Assembly: GCF_011751745.2 (NCBI RefSeq)
Contig: NZ_CP061170.1
Location: forward strand, 2,542,001 to 2,606,000
DNA length: 64,000 bases
Reading direction: 5' to 3'
From: Paramicrobacterium fandaimingii
Lineage (GTDB): Bacteria > Actinomycetota > Actinomycetes > Actinomycetales > Microbacteriaceae
The notes beneath the pieces are model-generated. The model was given only the letters and a program-made list of their open reading frames with translations. It searched no databases and was not told the DNA's origin. Of the stretch, positions 34,589 through 42,997 are shown piece after piece. The translations under genes were made by a program, and so were the position numbers. Every line of letters begins with the position of its first letter. The first letter of the stretch is position 1.

Positions 34589-34999
34589 TCAGCGCGCCTG
34601 CTTGATGCGAATGAGGTTGCCCGCCGGGTCGCGAAACGCGCAGTCGCGCTCTCCGTACGGTTGGTCAGTGGGCTCCTGCACAATCTCCGTGTCCGTTGCC
34701 TGCACCCGTTCGAACAGGCCGTCGAGATCGTCGGAGGCCAGCAGAAGCCAGCCGTAGGTGCCCTTCGCCATCATCTCAGAGATGACGCGGCGCTCGTCGT
34801 CTGTGAGGCCGGGGTCAATGGCCGGCGGAGCTAGCAGCAGAGTCACGTCGGGCTGGCCGTGCGGGCCGACGGAGATCCAGCGCATGGTGCCGTTGCCCAC
34901 GTCGTTGCGAATCTCGAAGTCGAGAACGTCTCGGTAAAACGCCAGCGATTCGTCGGGGTTGGTGTGCGGCAGGACTGTCGTGTCAATGGTGATCGTCAT
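34589..34999 (-). CDS. VOC (glyoxalase/bleomycin-resistance) superfamily protein
   Basis: This 136-residue protein has paired beta-alpha-beta-beta-beta modules, with TTVLPHTNPDESLAFYRDVLDFEIRND at the start and YGERDCAFRDPAGNLIRI at the end. His11 and the Glu/Asp positions could bind metal, but the substrate cannot be told. It starts 10 bp after an AraC-type regulator; such pairs are common in actinobacteria and usually co-regulated. Confidence 0.85.
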   Translation of the reverse strand: MTITIDTTVLPHTNPDESLAFYRDVLDFEIRNDVGNGTMRWISVGPHGQPDVTLLLAPPAIDPGLTDDERRVISEMMAKGTYGWLLLASDDLDGLFERVQATDTEIVQEPTDQPYGERDCAFRDPAGNLIRIKQAR

Positions 35000-35009
35000 G
35001 GTCGTCAGC

Positions 35010-35453
35010 CTAGAGCGGCGCCTCTTTCGATACTTCTCGATTTCTGATCGGTCGTGAAACCTGCTTCACAATGCAGGCGGGCACACCCTCGTGCCGGTCT
35101 GCCGACACCTTGTAGCGCTTTGGGGACATGCCCACCAGTTCGGTGAAGCGCGTGCTGAAGGTTCCCAGCGACGAGAAGCCCACCTCGAAGCAGGCGTCGG
35201 TGACGCTGACATCGCCGCGACGCAGCAGCGCCATAGCGCGTTCGACGCGTCGCGTCATGAGGTAGGAGTACGGCGATTCGCCGTAGGCACGCTTGAATTG
35301 GCGGCTGAGGTGGCCGGCCGAGATGTTGACGCCACGGGCGAGGGCCTCAACGTCGAGGGGCCGCGCAAACTCGCGGTCGATGCGGTCGCGCACACGGCGG
35401 AGCAGCGCGAGATCTCTCGCACGCTGCTCTGCATCACCTTGGGCACGTGCCAC
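35010..35453 (-). CDS. AraC-family transcriptional regulator (short form)
   Basis: This ~147-residue protein is almost only the double helix-turn-helix domain: RDLALLRRVRDRIDREFARPLDVEALARG, then HLSRQFKRAYGESPYSYLMTRRVERAMALL and the second HTH ending GFSSLGTFSTRFTELVGMSPKRYK. The frame extends upstream into modC, but the family starts just before RDLALL, so GTG 35453 is chosen. The ribosome site is weak. It probably controls the VOC gene 10 bp downstream. Confidence 0.85.
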   Translation of the reverse strand: MARAQGDAEQRARDLALLRRVRDRIDREFARPLDVEALARGVNISAGHLSRQFKRAYGESPYSYLMTRRVERAMALLRRGDVSVTDACFEVGFSSLGTFSTRFTELVGMSPKRYKVSADRHEGVPACIVKQVSRPIRNREVSKEAPL

Positions 35454-35523
35454 GTAAAGATCGTGCCAGCACGGCGCAGCGTTGTCTACGGGCAGACCGA
35501 CGAATGGTCGGCCAAGCAAGGCA

Positions 35524-36714
35524 TCAAGCAGGGAGCATGCGCAGCTGCGACGCGTCGGGCGAGAACCAGAGCTCGTCGCCCGGTGCCGGCAGATGGCCGC
35601 CCGCGAGAGTGCGGGCAGCGGCGAACGGAAGCTCGGCGGCGAGACCCGATGCGTCTTCGAAGCGCACGACGCCGCCCCGCGTCGACACCGCAGACAGGGT
35701 CGCCCTCCATGCACCGTCGCCCGGAGACACTGCGGTGCTCGTCACCGCGACGCTCGAGGGCGCGACAATGCCGATCACCGGCTGCCCGTCGGCGAGCGGC
35801 TCGGCGGCGGAGCCCACAAGCATCCGGTCACCGACCCAGAGTGCACCCGAGCGCCAGACTCCCCGTACAACGGCGAAGCCCGCGAGCGCAGCGGTGAACG
35901 GATGCCGCGGCAGGGCGGCCAGCCGATCGGGAGCTCCCCTGTCGACGGCGGTGCCCTCCGAGAGCACAACGCAGTCGTCGGCAAGCTGCCAGGCATCGGC
36001 AAGGTCGTGGGTGACGAGGATGCTCGTCGTCTGCGTGCGCGACAATTCGTCGACGAGCATGCGCCGCACCATCGGGGCGCTCTCGGCATCGAGCGCCGCA
36101 AACGGCTCGTCGAGCAGCAGCACACGCGGCTGTGCGGCAAACGCGCGAGCGATGGCGACGCGCTGCTGCTGCCCTCCCGAGAGCTGATGCGGCTTCGCCG
36201 AGGAGCGGTGCGCAAGACCGATGCGCTGCAGCCAGTCGTGCGCGATCGCGAGCGATTCTCGACGGCCGCTGCCCTGCGAGCGTGGCCCGAAGGCGACGTT
36301 GTGCTCGATGTCGAGGTGGGGAAAGAGGCGCGGCTTCTGGTCGAGCAGCCCGATCTGACGATGCTGCGGCTGCACGCGCGATGCGCCAGTGGACTCCAGA
36401 TCGCGGCCGTCGAGCCGCACGTGGCCGTCGTCGAGCGCGAGAAGACCGGCGATCGCGTGCAGCAGCGTCGACTTGCCCGCACCATTGTGGCCGAGCACCG
36501 CGAGGCAATGCCCCGCAGCAACGTCGAGCTCCACATCGACGGTGAAATCGGCGCGCTGCACCACGATGTGCGCCGCAAGATACCGCTCTGCGGTGGGCGC
36601 AGGAGGATCCGGCGTGCAAGCATTCGGAGAACCACCGCGACGCGCCGCATTTTCGGCGGTTCTGTCGGCGTGTCGCTCCGGATCTCCGAATCTCTGCACA
36701 TCGGAGCCGGTCAT
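35524..36714 (-). CDS. modC: Molybdate ABC transporter ATP-binding protein
   Basis: This ~396-residue protein has Walker A GHNGAGKST, Q-loop, signature LSGGQQQR and Walker B VLLLDEPFAALD. A C-terminal ~130 residues resemble the TOBE/molybdate-binding extension. ATG 36714 overlaps modB in ATGA. The first ~45 residues (VQRFGDPERHADRTA onward) are encoded by a palindromic repeat also found in moaC and are foreign to the family; the ABC domain proper begins near residue 46. Confidence 0.93.
   Translation of the reverse strand: MTGSDVQRFGDPERHADRTAENAARRGGSPNACTPDPPAPTAERYLAAHIVVQRADFTVDVELDVAAGHCLAVLGHNGAGKSTLLHAIAGLLALDDGHVRLDGRDLESTGASRVQPQHRQIGLLDQKPRLFPHLDIEHNVAFGPRSQGSGRRESLAIAHDWLQRIGLAHRSSAKPHQLSGGQQQRVAIARAFAAQPRVLLLDEPFAALDAESAPMVRRMLVDELSRTQTTSILVTHDLADAWQLADDCVVLSEGTAVDRGAPDRLAALPRHPFTAALAGFAVVRGVWRSGALWVGDRMLVGSAAEPLADGQPVIGIVAPSSVAVTSTAVSPGDGAWRATLSAVSTRGGVVRFEDASGLAAELPFAAARTLAGGHLPAPGDELWFSPDASQLRMLPA
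36614..36699 (-). repeat. Palindromic repeat element, copy 1 (inside modC 5' end)
   Basis: An 86-bp imperfect palindrome: GTGCA/TGCAC outer arms, then ATTCGGAGA...TCTCCGAAT and GCGAC.CGCCG inner arms around a ~10-nt centre. Read along modC it starts GTGCAGAGATTCGGAGATCC. It closely matches 41379-41456 in moaC and is read in the same frame in both genes. Confidence 0.85.
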
Positions 36715-37499
36715 CGCACAGCATCCTCTCGCCACGAGCGCATTCCGCCCACGATGACGACGGCGCAGACAAGCAGCAGAAGCGACAGCGCGACGGCGGA
36801 GTCCTGCGAGACGCCGACGCCGTTGAACGCCGTGTAGATGGCAAGCGGCATGGTGCGCGTGACGCCCTCAGCATTGCCGGCGAACAGCGCAGTAGCACCG
36901 AACTCGCCGATGGCGCGGGCGAAGCAGAGCACGGTTCCGCCGACGAGTCCCGGCATGATGAGCGGCAGCGTCACGCGGCTGAGCACCCGCCAGCGCCCGG
37001 CCCCGAGCGTCGACGCGATCTGCTCGTGCGATGTGCCCGAGGTGCGAATGGCGCCCTCGAGGGTGATCACGAGAAACGGCATCGAGACGAACGTCTGCGC
37101 CACGACGACGGCGCCCGTTGTGTACGGAAGGCTGAGGCCGGTTGCCTCGAAGATCGGCTGGCCGATGAGCCCCGACCGGCCGAGCAGTGAGATGAGAGCG
37201 AGGCCGCCGACGAGCGGCGGAAGCACGAGGGGAATCAGCACGATCGTGCGCAGAACAGCGGCGGTACGGATGCTGGAGCGCGCGATGATCACCGCGAGCG
37301 GCGCCCCGACGATGAGGCAGATCACCGTGGCGACCGCGCCCGTCGACACCGAGAGCCACAGCGCCGTGAGAGCTTCGGCAGAGAAGAGATCGCCCGGAAG
37401 GGTCTGCCAGCGCACACGCGAGATCAAGCCGACGATCGGCAGCACCAGCAGCGCCAGCGCGGCGATCGCCGGAATGTAAAGCCCGCGCGGAATGGTCAC
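36711..37499 (-). CDS. modB: Molybdate ABC transporter permease
   Basis: This 262-residue membrane protein has five to six helices and the binding-protein-dependent permease loop EQIASTLGAGRWRVLSRVTLPLIMPGL (EAA motif). The ARSSIRTAAVLRTIVLIPLVLPPLVGGLAL segment is typical of ModB. It overlaps both modA and modC by 4 bp. Confidence 0.95.
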   Translation of the reverse strand: MTIPRGLYIPAIAALALLVLPIVGLISRVRWQTLPGDLFSAEALTALWLSVSTGAVATVICLIVGAPLAVIIARSSIRTAAVLRTIVLIPLVLPPLVGGLALISLLGRSGLIGQPIFEATGLSLPYTTGAVVVAQTFVSMPFLVITLEGAIRTSGTSHEQIASTLGAGRWRVLSRVTLPLIMPGLVGGTVLCFARAIGEFGATALFAGNAEGVTRTMPLAIYTAFNGVGVSQDSAVALSLLLLVCAVVIVGGMRSWREDAVR

Positions 37500-38284
37500 G
37501 GCGCCCCGAAGCCGTAGGAGGCGAGAATCTTCTGCCCCGCGTCAGAGAGCACATAGTCGACGAACGCCTTGGCCGCCTCAGGCGACGGAGCGTTGTTCGA
37601 CACCGCGACCGGGTACCGGTTGACGGCGGCATCGGCGTTCGCGGGAGTGATGCCCTCGAGGGCGTCGCCCGCGGCGGCGACATCCGTTGCGTAGACGAGC
37701 CCGGCATCCGCCTCGCCGTTCTTCACCCGAGTGACGACGCTCGTGACGTTCGTCTCTTCGCTCACGGGCGTCACACTGACTCCGGCGTCGTCGAGGAGCG
37801 TGTGCGATGCCGCACCGCACGGCACCTCTGCGGCGCACAGCACAACAGAGAGGTCGTCGCTCGCGAGATCGGCGAGGGTGTCGATTCCCTTCGGATTGCC
37901 CGGAGCCACGGCGATCTGCAGTGTATTCGTGGCGAAGATCGTGCTCTCGTCTGCCGCACCGGCATCGGTGACGGGCTCAAAGCTGGGCTCGTTCGCGAAG
38001 GCGATAACGTCGACGTCTGCACCGTCGACGATCTGCGTCGCGAGGGCCTGAGAGCCGTCGTAGACGATGGGGTCGACGGGGTATTCCGGATGCTCCGCCT
38101 CGAACTCCTCGGCAAGCTCGTCGAACGAGCCCTGCAGCGACGCCGCCGCGAAGATGACAAGGGGGAAGGATGCCGTCGCGCTGTCTTCTTGCGGCGACGC
38201 CGTGTTCGAGCATCCGGCAAGCAGCAGCGCGGCGACGGCTGTGCTGACGACAGCGGCTGCCGCCCTGCGTTGTCTCGAGCGCAT
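37496..38284 (-). CDS. modA: Molybdate-binding lipoprotein
   Basis: This 262-residue periplasmic-type binding protein carries a lipobox (VAALLLAGCS, Cys ~25). ModA features include LVIFAAASLQGSFDELAEEFE, DGADVDVIAFANEPSFEPV and VDYVLSDAGQKILASYGFGAP at the end. It would bind molybdate or tungstate at the membrane surface and deliver it to ModB. It lies 3 nt after the HTH-TOBE regulator. Confidence 0.95.
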   Translation of the reverse strand: MRSRQRRAAAAVVSTAVAALLLAGCSNTASPQEDSATASFPLVIFAAASLQGSFDELAEEFEAEHPEYPVDPIVYDGSQALATQIVDGADVDVIAFANEPSFEPVTDAGAADESTIFATNTLQIAVAPGNPKGIDTLADLASDDLSVVLCAAEVPCGAASHTLLDDAGVSVTPVSEETNVTSVVTRVKNGEADAGLVYATDVAAAGDALEGITPANADAAVNRYPVAVSNNAPSPEAAKAFVDYVLSDAGQKILASYGFGAP

Positions 38285-38287
38285 CCG

Positions 38288-38689
38288 TCAGCTCTCTTTC
38301 GCCGTTTCGACAATCACCGTCGTCGACTTCACGACGGCCGTGGCGAGCGAGCCGACCTCGAGGCCGAGGTCACGCACGGCCTCGCTCGACATGAGCGAGA
38401 CGACGCGGTGCGGGCCGCACTGCAGCTCGACCTGCGCCATCACGGTATCGGCGATCACGTTTGTGACGATGCCGACGAAGCGGTTGCGCGCGCTCGACGC
38501 CCGCTGCACCGGATCGTGCGGACCGTGGGCGGAGTCACGCAGATGCGTGGCGAGGTCTGCGCCCTCCACAACAATGCGACCTGCACTGTCACGAGCGGAT
38601 GCCAGCTGCCCCGAGTCGATCCACCGACGTAACGTGTCATCACTCACGCCCAAAAGCGGCGCGGCCTCGCTGATGCGAAATGCGGTCAT
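38288..38689 (-). CDS. HTH-TOBE molybdate-responsive regulator
   Basis: This 133-residue fusion has an excisionase/MerR-type winged helix at residues 1-50 (FRISEAAPLLGVSDDTLRRWIDSG) and a single molbindin (TOBE/Mop) domain at ~65-130 (ARNRFVGIVTNVIADTVMAQVELQCGPHRVVSLMSSEAV). Molybdate binding by Mop domains is known. Control of modABC by this protein is inferred from its first position in the operon. ATG 38689 has a -10 box TATTCT ending 6 nt upstream, so it is probably leaderless. Confidence 0.88.
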   Translation of the reverse strand: MTAFRISEAAPLLGVSDDTLRRWIDSGQLASARDSAGRIVVEGADLATHLRDSAHGPHDPVQRASSARNRFVGIVTNVIADTVMAQVELQCGPHRVVSLMSSEAVRDLGLEVGSLATAVVKSTTVIVETAKES

Positions 38690-38845
38690 ATGAGCAGAAT
38701 AACACCGCATTTGCGGAACTATCCAGAAATGGCGCACGCATTCTGGAATTGCACTTTCATTATGCAAAACTCTGAGAGCACGGCGCTGACGTTATTCACG
38801 GCCTCATCACGGGCTTTCCGCGACCGTTCGCGCTAGCGTTGATGC
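38690..38845. promoter_or_regulatory. Divergent mod/moe control region with palindromes
   Basis: On the - strand TATTCT (38701-38696) should drive a leaderless regulator-modABC transcript. The palindrome CCGCA-TT-TGCGG (38705-38716) lies just upstream, in the spacer, and is a good autoregulatory operator candidate. CCAGAAATG...CATTCTGG (38723-38746) is a second dyad. On the + strand TAGCGT (38834-38839) precedes moeB ATG 38846 by 6 nt. Confidence 0.6.
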
Positions 38846-40072
38846 ATGGTTCTTCCCCCTCTCGTCACGCCGGCAGACCAGCTGCCCCCGGGCGAACGCG
38901 ATCGCGCCGCCCGTCAGCTGCGCCTGCCCGAGCTTGGGGAGCCGGGGCAGCGCCGCCTCTTCGCCGCACGCGTCGGCGTTCTTGGCGCGGGCGGCCTCGG
39001 CTCCCCCGTGCTGCTCTACCTCGCCTCGGCGGGCGTGGGCACCATTGGCATTGTCGACGATGACGTTGTTGACGCCAGCAACCTCCAGCGACAGGTGATC
39101 TTCTCGTCGGCAGATGTCGGCAAGCCGAAGGCGGGAGTCGCGGCCGACCGCATCCGGTCGTTGTCACCGCACACGCGGGTGATCGAGCATCGCGAGCATC
39201 TCACCGCCGACAATGCGGCATCGATCTTCGTCGGCTACGACCTCATCATCGACGGCAGCGACACATTTGACACGCGCTATGCCGTCGCCGACGCGTGCGC
39301 TGCCCTCGGCATCCCTCTCGTGTGGGGCTCCGTGCTGCGCTTTGACGCACAGGCCACGGTGTTCTGGTCGCGGCCGCCGACCGGGCCGTCCGTCACGCTG
39401 CGCGACGTCTTTCCCGTCGCGCCTGCACCAGGCGAGGTGCCGTCGTGCGCCGAGGCGGGAGTGCTCGGCGCGCTCTGCGGTCAGCTCGGCGGCATTCTCG
39501 TCACCGAAGCCGTGAAGCTCATCTGCGGCATCGGCGACACGCTGCTCGGCCGCATGCTCGTGCTCGATGCACTCGGCCAACGCCAGCGCGAAGTTCCCTT
39601 GGTTCCGGATGCCGCGGCACCAGCTGCTGCCCCAGCGACGCCGAGCCAGGCAGCGCAGCGCCACACCCACGTCGCGCTCGATGAGCTCGACGATGTGGGG
39701 GACGCCACGCTGCTCGACGTGCGCGAGCCGTACGAGTTTGCCCGTGGCAGCATCCCCGGCGCCGTCTCTGTTCCCCTGTCGCGGGTGCTCGCCGACCCGG
39801 CATCCGTTGAGCTCGACGACTCGGTCGTCGTGTTCTGCGAGGTGGGGCCGCGCGCCCGCTCCGCCGCGCGCGCCCTGGCGGCAGCCCACCCCGACGTTGA
39901 CATTCGGCTGCTCGACGGCGGCTATGCTGCGTGGGCCGAGCGCGCTGAGGCTTCTGAGCGTTCAGAACGCACTGACCGTTCAGAACGCACTGACCGTTCA
40001 GAACGCACTGACCGTTCAGAACGCACTGACCGTTCAGGGCTGTCTGAGCTGTCTGAGAGGAGCCACGCATGA
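38846..40072 (+). CDS. moeB: MoeB/ThiF-type adenylyltransferase with rhodanese domain
   Basis: This 408-residue protein activates the C-terminus of MoaD. The E1-like domain has RQLRLPELGEPGQRRL, GAGGLGSPVLLYLASAGVG (nucleotide loop), DDVVDASNLQRQVIF and a C-terminal rhodanese domain (~residues 270-365, LLDVREPYEFARGSIPGAVSV, active Cys in VVFCEVGPRARSAA). The last ~40 residues are SERTDR repeats from an 18-bp tandem array, which the family lacks. Its stop overlaps moeA by ATGA. A leaderless start at 38846 is likely. Confidence 0.92.
   Translation: MVLPPLVTPADQLPPGERDRAARQLRLPELGEPGQRRLFAARVGVLGAGGLGSPVLLYLASAGVGTIGIVDDDVVDASNLQRQVIFSSADVGKPKAGVAADRIRSLSPHTRVIEHREHLTADNAASIFVGYDLIIDGSDTFDTRYAVADACAALGIPLVWGSVLRFDAQATVFWSRPPTGPSVTLRDVFPVAPAPGEVPSCAEAGVLGALCGQLGGILVTEAVKLICGIGDTLLGRMLVLDALGQRQREVPLVPDAAAPAAAPATPSQAAQRHTHVALDELDDVGDATLLDVREPYEFARGSIPGAVSVPLSRVLADPASVELDDSVVVFCEVGPRARSAARALAAAHPDVDIRLLDGGYAAWAERAEASERSERTDRSERTDRSERTDRSERTDRSGLSELSERSHA
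39959..40037 (+). repeat. 18-bp tandem repeat in moeB
   Basis: Four exact copies of CGTTCAGAACGCACTGAC (39959-40030) and a 7-bp partial copy lie in frame, encoding SERTDR units at the MoeB C-terminus. The unit is a multiple of three, so copy-number change would alter length without shifting frame. Confidence 0.97.
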
Positions 40073-41349
40073 GCGGAACGGAGCACGACACTCATGCACA
40101 GCACGCGCACGACGCAGCCACCACGCGCACCGCCGACACCCGGCTGACCAGCGTCGACGCGCATCGGCAGCGCATTCTCGCCGAAGCGCGCGTGCTGCCG
40201 ACGCATTCCGTCGTGCTGCGCGACGCCCTCGGCCTCGTGCTGGCGGACGACGTGCAGAACCGCTGGCCCGTTCCACTTTTCGACAACTCGGCGATGGACG
40301 GCTACGCCGTGCGCCGAGCGGATGCTGTCGCCGGAGCGCGGCTGCGCGTCGTCGCCGATGTCGCGGCAGGCTCGTCCGAAGACCCGTCGTTCGGGGCAGG
40401 CGAAGCCGTGCGCATCATGACGGGCGCGCCGCTGCCAACGGCCGCCGATGCGATCGTGCCGCTCGAGAGCACCGACATCGGCACGGCGATCACCGAGACG
40501 CCGCCGGAGTTCATCACCATCACCGAGCAGCCGAAACCCTCGGCGCACATTCGCCTCGAGGGCAGCGACGCCGAAGCCGGAAGCATCGCCGTGAGCGCGG
40601 GCGTCGAGCTCGGCGCGTGGCAGCTGTCGTCCATCGCCGCCGCCGGGCACGCCACCATCTCGGTGCATCGCCGCCCCCGCGTCGCCGTGATCTCCACCGG
40701 CTCAGAACTGATCGATCCCGCGGCGACCCCCGTGCGCGGGCAGATTCCCGAGTCCAACTCCATTCTGCTGTCGGCGGCGCTGCGCGCCTCGAACGTCGAG
40801 GTGACGTTGGCAACGACGGTTCCCGACGACAACGACGCGTTGCAGGCCGCCGTCGACGAAGCTCTCGCCGTGAGCGATGCGATCGTGCTGACGGGCGGAG
40901 CCAGCGTCGGCGCCTTCGACGTTGTGAAGGCTGTGCTTGATGGCGCAGCATCCATTCGCTTTGACCGCGTGTCGATGCAGCCGGGCAAACCGCAGGGCTT
41001 CGGACGTATAGACGGCACACTCGTGTTCTGCCTTCCGGGTAACCCCGTGAGTGTCGCCGCGTCGTTTGAGATGTTCGTGCGTCCCGCCCTGCGCGCCATG
41101 GCCGGGCACGCCGACATCGACAGACCGCGCGTCACCCGCACCGCCGCCGTCGGCTGGCGCACCCCCGCCGGACGCACGCAGATTCTGCCGGCGATCTTCA
41201 ACGACCAGATCGTGCAGCCCGCGTCGCGCGGCGGCAGCGGTTCTCATCTGGTGAGCTCGCTCGCCGATGCCGAGGGGCTCGCAATTGTGCCCGCCGATGT
41301 CGACCATGTTGACGAAGGAGACGCGGTGACAGTGATGGTGCTCTCGTGA
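40069..41349 (+). CDS. moeA: Molybdopterin molybdenumtransferase MoeA
   Basis: This 426-residue enzyme inserts molybdate into adenylylated molybdopterin. Motifs are [77 protein letters not shown] and [15 protein letters not shown]. The first ~30 residues are a His/Ala/Thr-rich extension. It overlaps moeB and moaC. Confidence 0.97.
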   Translation: MSGTEHDTHAQHAHDAATTRTADTRLTSVDAHRQRILAEARVLPTHSVVLRDALGLVLADDVQNRWPVPLFDNSAMDGYAVRRADAVAGARLRVVADVAAGSSEDPSFGAGEAVRIMTGAPLPTAADAIVPLESTDIGTAITETPPEFITITEQPKPSAHIRLEGSDAEAGSIAVSAGVELGAWQLSSIAAAGHATISVHRRPRVAVISTGSELIDPAATPVRGQIPESNSILLSAALRASNVEVTLATTVPDDNDALQAAVDEALAVSDAIVLTGGASVGAFDVVKAVLDGAASIRFDRVSMQPGKPQGFGRIDGTLVFCLPGNPVSVAASFEMFVRPALRAMAGHADIDRPRVTRTAAVGWRTPAGRTQILPAIFNDQIVQPASRGGSGSHLVSSLADAEGLAIVPADVDHVDEGDAVTVMVLS

Positions 41350-41942
41350 ACGACAACGGTGCTCGGCCCGACGAGCGCGTGCACGCATTTGGAGATTTTG
41401 AGCGACACGCCGAGGAAACCGCTTCCCCACACGGCGTGTCGCCAGAAACTCCGAATCCCGAAACACCCGACCAGCCGTTCACCCATCTCGACGAACGCGG
41501 CCAAGCGCGCATGGTCGACGTCACAGAGAAGAAGCCGACAGTCCGCAGCGCTACCGCCCGCGGCTTCGTGCGCTGCGCGCCCCACGTCATCGCTGCCCTT
41601 CGGGAGGGCACCGCGCCCAAGGGCGACGTTCTCGCCGTTGCCCGAATCGCCGGCATCCAGGCGGCAAAGCGCACCCCAGACCTGCTGCCCCTCGCCCACG
41701 TGATCGGCGTGCACGGCGCCGCTGTCGAGCTTGACGTGCGCGAGCACGGCGTCGCGATCGAGGCGACGGTGCGCACCGCCGACCGCACGGGCGTCGAGAT
41801 GGAGGCGTTCACCGCCGTGAGCGTCGCCGCCCTCACCGTCGTCGACATGGTGAAGGGGCTCGACAAGGCAACGTCGATCGAGAACATCGAGCTGCTCCGC
41901 AAGACGGGCGGCAAAAGTGGCGACTGGGTGCGCGGTGGCTGA
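41346..41942 (+). CDS. moaC: Cyclic pyranopterin monophosphate synthase MoaC with N-terminal extension
   Basis: The MoaC domain starts at residue ~45 with [18 protein letters not shown] and runs to the end ([41 protein letters not shown]). It converts the MoaA product to cPMP. Total length is 198 against ~160 for the family; the surplus is N-terminal. Residues ~12-37 are encoded by the palindromic repeat at 41379-41456. The GTG start overlaps the moeA stop in GTGA. An internal start nearer residue 44 would remove the extension, but no good ribosome site is seen there. Confidence 0.93.
   Translation: MNDNGARPDERVHAFGDFERHAEETASPHGVSPETPNPETPDQPFTHLDERGQARMVDVTEKKPTVRSATARGFVRCAPHVIAALREGTAPKGDVLAVARIAGIQAAKRTPDLLPLAHVIGVHGAAVELDVREHGVAIEATVRTADRTGVEMEAFTAVSVAALTVVDMVKGLDKATSIENIELLRKTGGKSGDWVRGG
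41379..41456 (+). repeat. Palindromic repeat element, copy 2 (inside moaC 5' end)
   Basis: The outer arms ATTTGGAGA (41387-41395) and CTCCGAAT (41449-41456) and inner arms GCGACACGCCG / CGGCGTGTCGC match copy 1 closely. It encodes [15 protein letters not shown] here, against VQRFGDPERHADRTA in modC. Confidence 0.85.
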
Positions 41943-42762
41943 TCGCGGCCACCCCGGAGCAAGCACGACGACAGCACCGGATGCCGCGGCGCAGCCACAC
42001 GCGGCGATCATCCTTGCGGGCGGCCGCGCCACACGACTCGACGGTGCGGACAAAGCGAGCGTCGAGGTAGACGGACGGATGCTGCTCGACCACGTGCTCG
42101 CTGCGGTGGAGGGGTGCTCGACGATCGTCGTCGGGCCGACGCACCTCGCACACGAGCCCGGTCGCGGAGCGATGACCCTCGTTCGCGAAGACCCGCCGTT
42201 CACGGGCCCCGTTGCGGCCATCGAGGCGGCGTTCGCTGCACTCGAGGGCGGCACCGCACCTGAGGGCGGCACTGCACGTGAGGGCGGCACTGCACGTGAG
42301 AGTGGCACTGTGCCCGGAGAAGGGAACTGTGCCGGCACGAGGACGAATTTGCCGAAACATCCTCCTGCCAGCACAATGCCCTCGTCCCGGCACTCTGCGG
42401 AGTTCGTACAGCCGAGCCTGCCGCAGCGCGATACGCCCGCCGAAACGTGGCTGCTCGCCTGCGATCTGCCGCGCGCCGCCGAGGTTGTCGCGCTGCTGAG
42501 CACCCCGATTCCCCCGGGCTTCGACGCTGCCGTTCTCGTCGACGCGCGGGGCAAGCGGCAGTGGCTCGCGGGCCGCTACCGCACGGCGTCGCTGCGCTCA
42601 GCGGTGGGCGCGCTGCCCGACACCGCGGGGGCTTCCATGCGGCAGCTGCTCGCCGGCATCCGCGTGCATGAGGTGCCGGATGAGTTCGGCGCAAGCGTCG
42701 ACCTTGATACCTGGGCGGCGATCGACGACTATCGAAGCAAGAGAGAGGACACCCATGGCTGA
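41935..42762 (+). CDS. mobA: Molybdenum cofactor guanylyltransferase MobA with repeat insertion
   Basis: This ~275-residue protein has the nucleotidyltransferase N-terminus [21 protein letters not shown] and a later [16 protein letters not shown]. It would attach GMP to molybdopterin to make the bis-MGD cofactor of NarG. About 55 residues at ~103-158 (EGGTAP repeats and a Pro/Ser-rich stretch) separate the two halves where the family has only a short loop; they come from two kinds of repeated DNA. The frame stays open. GTG 41935 overlaps moaC by 8 bp. Confidence 0.85.
   Translation: MADRGHPGASTTTAPDAAAQPHAAIILAGGRATRLDGADKASVEVDGRMLLDHVLAAVEGCSTIVVGPTHLAHEPGRGAMTLVREDPPFTGPVAAIEAAFAALEGGTAPEGGTAREGGTARESGTVPGEGNCAGTRTNLPKHPPASTMPSSRHSAEFVQPSLPQRDTPAETWLLACDLPRAAEVVALLSTPIPPGFDAAVLVDARGKRQWLAGRYRTASLRSAVGALPDTAGASMRQLLAGIRVHEVPDEFGASVDLDTWAAIDDYRSKREDTHG
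42244..42315 (+). repeat. 18-bp tandem repeat in mobA
   Basis: Four 18-bp units based on GAGGGCGGCACTGCACGT (42244-42261, 42262-42279, 42280-42297, 42298-42315) encode [24 protein letters not shown]. Units 2 and 3 are identical; 1 and 4 have drifted. Confidence 0.93.
42329..42393 (+). repeat. Inverted repeat inside mobA
   Basis: A 16-nt arm at 42329-42344 (GTGCCGGCACGAGGAC) and its near-complement at 42378-42393 (14 of 16 pair) flank 33 nt. It lies in frame and immediately after the 18-bp array. It is a different sequence from the modC/moaC palindrome. Confidence 0.75.
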
Positions 42763-42997
42763 CACACCTGCTGAGCTCGACGAGTGGACCACCGAGCTCG
42801 CCACGGCGCTTGGCATTGACGCAAGCACGGTGCCGACGTCGGAGCTTCTCGACCTCACCCGCGATGTCGCGCACGGAATCACGCGCCCGGCCGGACCCGT
42901 ATCGACGTATCTCGTCGGCATCGCCGTCGCGCGCGGAATACCTCTGGATGAGGCCGTGCGCACCACGCGCGAGCTTGTGGAACGGAGAACAGCATGA
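42755..42997 (+). CDS. Small DUF6457-like protein of the Moco operon
   Basis: This 80-residue, probably helical protein (ELDEWTTELATALGIDASTV...LLDLTRDVAHGITRPAGPVSTYLVGIAVARG) is of a type commonly found next to mobA in actinobacteria. No catalytic motif is evident. ATG 42755 follows AGAGAGGA and overlaps the mobA end by 8 bp. A Moco-related accessory role is inferred from position. Confidence 0.75.
   Translation: MADTPAELDEWTTELATALGIDASTVPTSELLDLTRDVAHGITRPAGPVSTYLVGIAVARGIPLDEAVRTTRELVERRTA

Noticed and set aside
35482..36837. 451-codon + frame over modC
   Set aside because: Antisense shadow of modC; no ribosome site.
39959..40037. Possible CRISPR array
   Set aside because: Units are contiguous, without spacers, only 18 bp long and in frame inside moeB.
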